DNA of 64,000 nt, taken from contig JADDOH010005024.1 of assembly GCA_016648135.1 (NCBI GenBank), forward strand, positions 62,001-126,000, read 5' to 3'. Positions 59,001-64,000 of this stretch are shown one piece after another. The DNA is from Agrypnia vestita (Eukaryota > Arthropoda > Insecta > Trichoptera > Phryganeidae). The notes below the pieces were generated by a model. It saw only the letters and a program-made list of their open reading frames with translations. It was not told the DNA's origin and ran no database searches. Position numbers and translations under genes: made by a program. Every line of letters starts with the position of its first letter. The first letter of the stretch is position 1.

Positions 59001-62000
59001 ATGGTTTTTTCATACAATTCAGTAAGTTGTACGAAAAGACATCGACGCGTCTGGTAGACACGAAACCTGATAAAATAAAGGGAGTAAAATAAAAACTTGG
59101 TTTTTATGGGTTATTACTCCGTTTTTTTTTTTTAATTTTTGCAACAGTAACTATCACTGCTGCAACTTATATGGAATATTTCAAATTTAAATCACATAAA
59201 ATAAAAATATTGTCATGCAAGGTTTTTATCATTTTACTTGACTTATATTGAAGCAAATTAATTTTTCATATTCGATATAAGTTACGTTAATGACATTTCA
59301 ATATTTTGTAGAAAATAAATCAGAAATATTGAGAAAAAAAATGCAAACATTAATGTCGCAGATCTCCATTACTATCGATATTAGTAGGTTATGTTGCTTA
59401 AATGTTTTTGAATCATACCTAATCGAGGCAAGAGTCCGCCTGTAAAGTGGACTAGCTCTGTTACACCCCATACATACATGCATATACATAACTGTACATC
59501 GTATATTTACATACACAACTTAATTAAATATTTTTTTTATTTATAGGTGAAGAAAGTTTTGATTCCAAAATGATTGGCGAAGCTGCAGAGGTCGTTCAAG
59601 AGTTGATTTGTGATGAAGAGCTGTGCCTTATCAAAGGGTTGGTACAATATGTCATATATACCTATATTTTGTTAAATACAAATATATTTTACAAAAATTG
59701 ATGAAGAAGTTAAAAATATTTATATTCATATAAGATTTTGAAAAAACTTTTATGAGGGATCAAATGTTCTGGGGTGAAAGAAATCTTGGTATACGATATA
59801 CCCAATTTCCAAATATGATGCAAATTTATTTAATTCTGTCTACTCAAGAATTTTTTTTGGTAGTTTTACTGCGATATATATATATATATATAGCTTATAT
59901 TAAAAATGAAATAACACAGATTTAAAAAAAATGCTCAGCACTCTGCATACAATGGCTGACAGAGAAAGTATTTTTTTTCTAAATAGAGATGCGAACACAG
60001 AATGCATATCACAACAGTATTCTTACTATTTTCAAAATAAGCTAAATGCTTGTGCTATGAAAATAGGACTAACTTGCTGGTGTACTGGAATAGGCCTCTA
60101 ACCACTGACCACCAGATCACTAGTCGAAGGTCATGACCACCAACAAGCTACTCCTATTTTTATTTCGTATTTATTTATACTCCTATTTAGCTTTAATATT
60201 AGTTATTTATGGAAAAAGAGAATGTGCTTACAGAAAAAACTGGACGTAAATGATCCAGGCAGGAATTACGTAATAATTTTGTTTCGCTTTTCTCTCCTCT
60301 TATTCCTGAGGGTGATAACTTAATTACTAGTCTACGAAAGATACAGTTTATGTCCACTTATATGTGATGATAAAAATCAAGACATATTTTTTTAATCATA
60401 TTTCTACCATCTATTTCCACTTAAAATTGTAATTTTTTTCAAAATTTTCAGCTCAATATAATATTGTTGTTCATTCCAGACCCAAAGCCCATAGTGCGGC
60501 ATCCATCATTCTCCGTGGGCCCAGTGATACCTACTGCGATGAGATGGAGCGCTCCGTGCACGATGCTCTGTGTGTGGTCAAGAGGGTGTGTGAGGGGAAG
60601 AAGGTGGTTCCAGGTGGGGGGTGCGTTGAGGCTGCCTTGTCTATATATCTGGAAAACTTTGCCACAACACTTGTGAGTCATTAATATTGTTCTTACTACT
60701 TTGATATTTTATAAGCCACATTTTCACGTTTTGAACATTAATATGTACTATTATTTTTACAAAATCATCTGAATAGACTATTTTGATTATCCGGGGTCAC
60801 ATGAATCATGTTTGGTAGTAACCAGGGTTTTAAAAATGTATTAAACAATTTGAAATATTATTTGTAAAAGTAATTTTTCATTCACGTTGCGCATCATGCG
60901 GAATATTTTTTTCCCTATTCTCCTATTTTGATTGTTTGAAAATATCCTATTTTTAAATAGCAGAGTTCTGCTATTTTGTTTTCTATTAAATAGGGAATTT
61001 CACTTTTTTTTAATACTTCTTTACTTTGGTCTAGAAAATATGTCTATGAAAAAAAAATGTGTATATACGAGTCATATATTTCCAGAAAGCGCTAACTCCA
61101 TACCAAAATAATTTACAACAGGTCAAGTAATTTATACCTTATTGTGTGAGATGTTATTACCTATTGCCTGCCCAACATAACTTGGCGTGCGGCAGGATTG
61201 GAACTAAAACCCGCCCCGTCCGCTCCCAGCGGCAACCCCTCGCCCTGTAATTCAGTACAATTTTGTATTTGCCGGGAGCTGTGACATCTTGATTACCAAT
61301 ATACACTGAATTATTATGTCCAAAACAACCAAAACAGTCCGGGGTGGTGCAAGAACAATTGCCAATGAAGTATTAAAGTTTTGCGAAGCTGAGAAAGCAA
61401 ATAATGGACCGATATTACCGTCTGACAGTTTGACATATAGAGCGGCCGCCGCGGAGCGCGCTGTTACCCGACCAAATTTATATTGAATGCTCTGACACTG
61501 GTCACCGGAAATTCAGTACATTATGTATTGTGTAATAAATTTACAACCTGGCAACTTCTGTTTCGCGACAGGGGTGACCTCCCTCGCACGCCTAGTTATC
61601 GTGGTGGCACTCTACACTGTTAGTTTTTCCAGAAAGTTTGTTATAAATGTTAACAAACTTTTTAGAAAAACTAGCAGTGTAGGTAATAACATCTCACACA
61701 ATAAGGTATAAATTACTTGACCTGCTGTAAATTGCTTTGGTTTGAAGTTAGCGGTGTCTGGAAATATATGACTCATATGAAGAGTATAAAAATAATTTTG
61801 AAATTCAATATTTTAAATTTCCGCCAAAACATGTCATTTCACTAGAGTATGTGCGTCACAATTGTATGGTACCCAGATGTACAAATACATCACAACCAAT
61901 CATGTGCGTTTTAATAAAGTGGTATTTTAAAGATTTTTATAAAAAAAATTATGAATGTCAACATTATCCCTACTGATTCACAGAATATAATTAGTATTTG

Positions 62001-62372
62001 TGAATCTATTTCATATATTTTCATCGGTATAAACTTGTGAAATTTCCCTATTATAAAACCACCCAAAAAAGATATTCATGAGTGTCTTTTGCTTGCATTA
62101 AATATTTGAATATCACCACAGCCACCAAATTTTGCATTATTCTTCCTGAGCATTTAGAATTTAAATGAAATAGTTTTTCATTGAAGAAATCGATTGAACA
62201 ATTTTGATTTATGTTATCTATTTATTTCCAGGGATCCCGTGAGCAGCTTGCTATTGCCCAGTTTGCGCAATCTCTTCTGGTTATCCCTAAGATTTTGGCT
62301 GTGAATGCTGCGCTCGATGCCACAGATTTGGTGGCCAAGTTGAGGGCTTACCATAATGCCAGTCAAACAAAG
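49989..62372 (+). CDS. CCT1: T-complex protein 1 subunit alpha (CCT1), nine exons, 3' end outside window
   Basis: CCT1 is one of eight subunits of the cytosolic TRiC/CCT chaperonin, which folds actin, tubulin and other proteins in an ATP-driven double ring. Joining nine exons (listed separately) gives 480 uninterrupted codons. Seen in the protein: N-terminus [31 protein letters not shown] at 38-48 and [10 protein letters not shown] at 56-65 (equatorial nucleotide-binding loops); GDGTTS at 90-95 (phosphate-binding motif of all CCT subunits); a glycine-rich PGGG around 413-416. Every intron is GT-AG and every exon joins in frame. The family is about 550 residues, so some 70-80 C-terminal residues lie beyond 64000. 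The start is the first ATG before conserved sequence. Introns 3, 5, 6, 8 and 9 are expanded by TEs. Subunit identity (alpha, not another CCT) is from recognising the whole protein; confidence is high. Confidence 0.96.
50355..50478 (+). CDS. CCT1: CCT1 exon 2
   Basis: Follows acceptor ttttacag and ends before donor gtgagt. Encodes residues 25-65 plus two bases of codon 66, including [11 protein letters not shown] and [10 protein letters not shown], which shape the ATP pocket. Intron 2 is only 182 bp and phase 2. Confidence 0.95.
50661..50778 (+). CDS. CCT1: CCT1 exon 3 (GDGTTS motif)
   Basis: Follows acceptor ttttcag and ends AAG before donor gtattc. Encodes residues 66-105, including the GDGTTS phosphate-binding motif. 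Phase-0 intron 3 follows; at 3772 bp it is the longest complete intron because it carries a 2.3-kb pogo/Tigger element. Confidence 0.95.
51638..53965 (+). mobile_element. Complete pogo/Tigger-type DNA transposon in CCT1 intron 3
   Basis: The 2328-bp element is flanked by TA on both sides (51636-51637 and 53966-53967), the usual Tc1/mariner-pogo target duplication. Its ends are inverted: left CAGTTAAACTCGGCTATAAG, right (reversed) CAGTCGAACTCGGTTATAAG, 17 of the first 20 bases matching. Several further copies of a TATAAGGAG-like motif follow inside each end. It encodes one unbroken transposase in the same direction as CCT1. The ORF and ends look young and potentially mobile; the small end mismatches argue against a very recent insertion. 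Confidence 0.92.
52121..53659 (+). CDS. pogo/Tigger (CENP-B/TIGD-like) transposase, intact 512 aa
   Basis: Cut-and-paste transposase. Domains in order: psq/CENP-B-type helix-turn-helix (about residues 6-55, [14 protein letters not shown]...), a second DNA-binding HTH_Tnp-type region (about 75-130, [20 protein letters not shown]...WLDRF), a DDE_1 catalytic core (about 160-380), and an acidic tail with an Asp/Glu run near 430-443. Catalytic candidates are D169 in [10 protein letters not shown]274 in [10 protein letters not shown] and D305 in ILQPMDMGV, giving DD30D spacing, within the pogo range. No stop or frameshift. Domesticated TIGD genes look similar, but terminal repeats and a TA duplication mark this as a transposon copy. 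Confidence 0.93.
   Translation: MSTNKRKCLSVREKVEIIREMERGAKNSEVCKKFSLSSSTVSSLWKNKDVYLAALENNLTQSKKFRKCELTDVDEALLKWFCTQRSAGFSIDGPILKAQAEKFAKQFGRDDFKCSNGWLDRFKNRHNIVYAKVNGEAASTDSVMASDWIESVWSELRQSFNDEDIYNADETGFFYNMTPDTTFKFKSEKCIGGKKSKTRLTVMVCANMTGTDKRKLFVIGKSLKPRCFKNIKRLPLDYTANKKSWMTSEIFRQYIVNWNNELFRKKRKILLLVDNCPAHPKMENLSNIKLVFLPPNTTSILQPMDMGVIKCLKGFYKRFAVLHLINQREKKLNENLSILDAINLLNDAWNNVSSATISNCFIKSKLKSRQNVINDLQEENDEDNLPLSEWLKINNIVCFDNNIDDFEHFDEDLISFEQLTESDIVDSVLNKDDDCDDDEDDVTNECETVNSKPVPNITQAHDAMDLLVDFFAINETNSETFRALSVLRGNLRNIKVKSFKQTSIEKFIKKCD
54551..54732 (+). CDS. CCT1: CCT1 exon 4
   Basis: Follows acceptor gttccag. Encodes residues 106-165, running from [13 protein letters not shown] to [11 protein letters not shown]. 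Ends ...GGA GC before donor gtatcc; the split alanine codon is completed by the first base of exon 5 (phase 2). Confidence 0.94.
55060..55164. mobile_element. pogo/Tigger-like terminal remnant, CCT1 intron 4
   Basis: Reversed, the end reads AGTAAAACCCAGTTAATGCG, then AACCCCGATAATTCGAAA, with the AATTCGAA motif repeated inside. This is the form of Tigger-type terminal and subterminal repeats. The other end is not recognised; a SINE abuts it. Confidence 0.4.
55163..55318 (-). mobile_element. tRNA-derived SINE, family A, copy 4 (CCT1 intron 4)
   Basis: Minus-strand copy with a short deletion between the anticodon region and box B (cgttcgaacctcactccag). It abuts the end of a pogo-like remnant (55060-55164). 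Confidence 0.72.
55607..55871 (+). CDS. CCT1: CCT1 exon 5
   Basis: Follows acceptor cattcag and starts with the last base of codon 166, then [12 protein letters not shown]. Encodes the intermediate and first apical part, to KMKMGVQ, with donor gttaga. Intron 5 (2129 bp, phase 0) holds an antisense RTE-like retrotransposon fragment. Confidence 0.95.
56388..57445 (-). pseudogene. RTE-like reverse transcriptase fragment, antisense in CCT1 intron 5
   Basis: Minus strand, from about 57430: [40 protein letters not shown] and [20 protein letters not shown] (the YxDD catalytic box, here YTDD where YADD is usual), then [14 protein letters not shown] frame break near 56930 leads to [20 protein letters not shown] and [14 protein letters not shown]. 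The 3' end at about 56393 shares cgtttctccgtaggggtagg with the copy at 62515. 5' end lost. Confidence 0.85.
58001..58253 (+). CDS. CCT1: CCT1 exon 6 (apical domain)
   Basis: Follows acceptor ctttgtag; starts [16 protein letters not shown] and ends TSLTNLEG across the splice (donor gtaaat, phase 1). Covers much of the substrate-binding apical domain. Intron 6 carries a palindromic MITE with a second MITE nested inside. Confidence 0.95.
58420..58523. mobile_element. pogo-like terminal remnant, CCT1 intron 6
   Basis: Ends ATTAACGGAGTTTTGCTG followed by TA; reversed it starts CAGCAAAACTCCGTTAATTC. Subterminal copies of TTAAC(G/A) follow inside. Left end uncertain. Confidence 0.35.
58563..59470. 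mobile_element. Palindromic MITE copy D in CCT1 intron 6, split by a second MITE
   Basis: The left arm (tagagctagtttacaata, then gagtcgaaaatgttcaag) and right arm (ending gtggactagctctgttacac) are inverted copies of the family. The centre is displaced by another repeat at 58803-59088 that also occurs at 34973-35259, a clear nested insertion. Confidence 0.62.
58803..59088. mobile_element. MITE-like repeat with CTCCCTTTCT ends, copy 2, nested in CCT1 intron 6
   Basis: Reverse-oriented copy of the repeat at 34973-35259: tactcgtggcgtctgc-type start, aatcgagctgaaactttgca, ending aaagggagta. It lies at the centre of palindromic MITE copy D, so it inserted later. Confidence 0.55.
59547..59637 (+). 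CDS. CCT1: CCT1 exon 7
   Basis: Follows acceptor tttatag. Encodes [20 protein letters not shown] and on to CLIKG. The donor is read as GG|gttggt, an unusual but GT-containing site; reading continues in frame into exon 8. Confidence 0.92.
59978..60152 (-). mobile_element. tRNA-derived SINE, family A variant (CCT1 intron 7)
   Basis: The body matches family A (gaacacagaatgcatatcac, gctaaatgcttgtgctatga). The head differs: ggtcatgaccttcgactagt on the minus strand, as in the fragment at the window start. Probably a subfamily with a different tRNA-like head. Confidence 0.6.
60480..60672 (+). CDS. CCT1: CCT1 exon 8
   Basis: Follows acceptor attccag. Encodes [16 protein letters not shown] through [20 protein letters not shown], ending TTL before donor gtgagt. 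The glycine-rich PGGG turn belongs to the returning equatorial domain. Intron 8 (1559 bp) carries the long inverted-repeat element at 61069-61774. Confidence 0.95.
61069..61774. mobile_element. Deletion-derivative transposon with about 95-bp inverted ends, CCT1 intron 8
   Basis: GAGTCATATATTTCC at 61069 reappears inverted at 61760-61774. The match runs inward for about 95 bp through CAAGTAATTTATACCTTATT and GTGAGATGTTATTACCTA. Inside are a short ORF resembling a transposase N-terminus (61316-61486) and a small perfect-looking hairpin (about 61616-61682). No catalytic domain remains. Superfamily undetermined. Confidence 0.72.
61316..61486 (+). pseudogene. Truncated transposase-like N-terminal ORF (56 aa)
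   Basis: Reads [20 protein letters not shown]..., then [15 protein letters not shown], ending in a stop after RPNLY. The stretch resembles the N-terminal helix-turn-helix region of insect DDE transposases with a 'VL.F.E.EK..GP.L' pattern; that is recognition by eye, not a search result. Everything after about residue 46 looks unrelated, as expected if the middle of the element was deleted. Confidence 0.35.
62232..62372 (+). CDS. CCT1: CCT1 exon 9, last coding exon in window
   Basis: Follows acceptor atttccag. Encodes 47 residues, [16 protein letters not shown] to AYHNASQTK, before donor gtaaac. No further CCT1 coding sequence was found before 64000, so the terminal exon or exons lie outside. 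Confidence 0.94.
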
Positions 62373-62514
62373 GTAAACTCATAATTATTTACTTTTGATA
62401 ACTATGATGTTTTTGTTAAAATATTTATATTGTCTTTTTTGATAATATAGTACATAGAATTAAAAACTACTATGATACATTAGAGACGTACACCTACATG
62501 TAAACATTTTACTT

Positions 62515-63325
62515 ACCATAACGCCGTTTCCCCATGGGGGTAGGCAGAGAGGATAGAGCGCCACACTCTTCTGTCCTGACGTACAACTCTCGCCTCATCC
62601 ATATTCATACATCTTCGCACGCAAGCTCGCCGGTTGTTGAGGCTTCTAACGGGACCATCATCCAGTATCTGGTTAATCTGGTCATGCCACGTATTCCGCG
62701 GTTGCCCGCTTTCTGGCGCCATCAACACTTGCATTATATGTCTTTCTTACCATTCTCTTCTCATTCATTCGCTCAATGTGCCCAAACCATCTGAGCGACC
62801 CTTTTTTAATTCTATTAATTATGCTAAGATCAACTTTACATTTTTTCCTAATATCTGCATTCTTTACTCTATCATAAATTGATTTGCCACAAGTACATCT
62901 GAGGGATCTCATCTCCACTGCATTCAATCTGCTTTCGTTCCTCTTCTGCCAGCTCCAGGCTTCGCTTCCATACGTCAGTGTTGGTACCAGAATTCCATTA
63001 AGTACCGCTAGTTTTGCCTCGGTAGCCATATTTCTATTAGAAACTATTGCGTTCATAGCACCGTTCACCCTATTCCCCGCAGTCACTCTCCTCTCGATAT
63101 CTTTCCCAACATTCCCTCTTCTATCAAACATACTTCCCAAGTACACAAACTCATCTACCTGTTCCAAACATTCATTACCTACTAGAATTTCACACATTGT
63201 CTTACTTTCCTCTTTCTCAAATATCATCACTTTTGACTTGTTTACGTTCATAATAAGGTCACTTTCCCTGCATACATCATGCATCCTGCTTACTAGGCTG
63301 TGAGTCCTGTTCGCTATTTGCCATT
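62515..63325 (-). pseudogene. RTE-like retrotransposon fragment, antisense in CCT1 intron 9
   Basis: Same family as 56388-57445. One 200-residue frame (63284 to 62682) runs [80 protein letters not shown]. After a shift the C-terminus ends WRSILSAYPHGETALW. The catalytic palm is missing, so it is a 5'-truncated insertion. Confidence 0.85.
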
Positions 63326-63329
63326 ATAC

Positions 63330-64000
63330 TGAACATTTTTAGTGATTTATGTATTTTTTTTGAGATCATCTTTATTTTCTTCCCTTGATATTGGATTCTA
63401 CCACATTGACGGTCCATTCATATACTGTCGAGGATCTACAAAAAATCTGTTTTTGTTATACTATTTTAATCTGTCAAATTTACTTGTACTCATATTTTCC
63501 GACATTCTTAAAAAAATCTGATTTGTTGTTTCAAAAAAAGCAAATACGAGGTGTGATAAAAAATATGGTGAATAATATAATCAGGGTTCAAGGATATATA
63601 CCAGCGGATATATATATCATGATATGTATCACGATATATATCACAATATTTATGGCTTTTCTAATTTTATTTTCGATATATATCACAAAAAAACTTTCTG
63701 CGGGCGTTAGTAGATGGCGCTAGTTGTATTTTAAAAAGTGCTAGAAGTTATTTTTTTGATATCTGTTGTCGTTACTAGATGGGGCTAATTGAATTTTAAA
63801 AAGTGTTAGTCGTTTTTTAGTTCAATTTGTTTCATAAAATCCGTTTTTTATTTCACACAAAGAAACAAACACATAACACTACATTAGAAAGAGCAACTTT
63901 TATTACTTATATATAATATTGCATATATTAGTTTTTTCAGTATGCAATTTATTTATTTAATAAATAATAACTCATGTACAAAATTAAAAAAAATATTTCC
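63330..64000. other. CCT1 intron 9 remainder, AT-rich
   Basis: Contains a degenerate ATATATATC-rich run at 63595-63690 and two copies of a tAGATGG(C/G)GCTA...TTTTAAAAAGTG motif (about 63711 and 63776). No CCT1 exon seen. Confidence 0.4.

Noticed and set aside
1..64000. CRISPR array, bacterial operon, rRNA
   Set aside because: Nothing with regular short spacers, operon structure or rRNA similarity; spliced CCT1 shows the DNA is eukaryotic.

Overview
This is a eukaryotic, almost certainly insect, nuclear window: AT-rich DNA, one intron-split host gene, and a dense layering of transposable elements (TEs). The TE mix (RTE-like non-LTR elements, mariner, pogo/Tigger, TTAA-specific and hAT-like MITEs, small Helitrons ending in hairpin+CTAG, tRNA-derived SINEs, hammerhead-like retroelement ends) suggests a moth or butterfly. 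The order is an inference; no taxon marker was tested.

The only host gene I can establish is CCT1 (TCP-1 alpha, T-complex protein 1 subunit alpha), plus strand, from 49989 to beyond the right edge. Nine exons with GT-AG introns give 480 continuous codons, and roughly the last 70-80 residues lie outside the window. Its introns hold an apparently intact pogo/Tigger transposon (51638-53965, 512-aa transposase), pogo end remnants, two antisense RTE-like reverse transcriptase fragments, two SINEs, a palindromic MITE with another MITE nested in it, and a deletion derivative with about 95-bp inverted ends.

Regions 1-49.9 kb have no convincing host coding exon. 0-8 kb: non-LTR tails, an LTR-like block, a TTAA-flanked MITE, a SINE and a decayed mariner with both ends. 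9-21 kb: MITEs whose ends contain TATAAAAG, Helitrons (one with dense heat-shock-element arrays), fold-back elements, and a solo LTR with a heat-shock element just upstream of its TATA box. 21-25 kb: an hAT-like element with a perfect 8-bp duplication, a neighbour with about 42-bp inverted ends, and a tandem block interrupted by a SINE. 26-38 kb: inverted-repeat retroelement ends, a second solo LTR and more Helitrons. 39.5-41.4 kb: a GC/CpG-rich, promoter-like stretch with repeated YY1/Pho-type motifs. 42-49.9 kb: palindromic MITEs, short tandem duplications and AT-rich DNA leading to the CCT1 promoter.

Two themes stand out. First, a hammerhead-ribozyme-like core recurs at about ten places in different repeat families, often with a tiny palindromic stem III, as in ribozymes that act as dimers. 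Second, heat-shock-element architecture occurs in a Helitron and in an LTR family. All coordinates were read by eye; no alignment, folding or database search was run.
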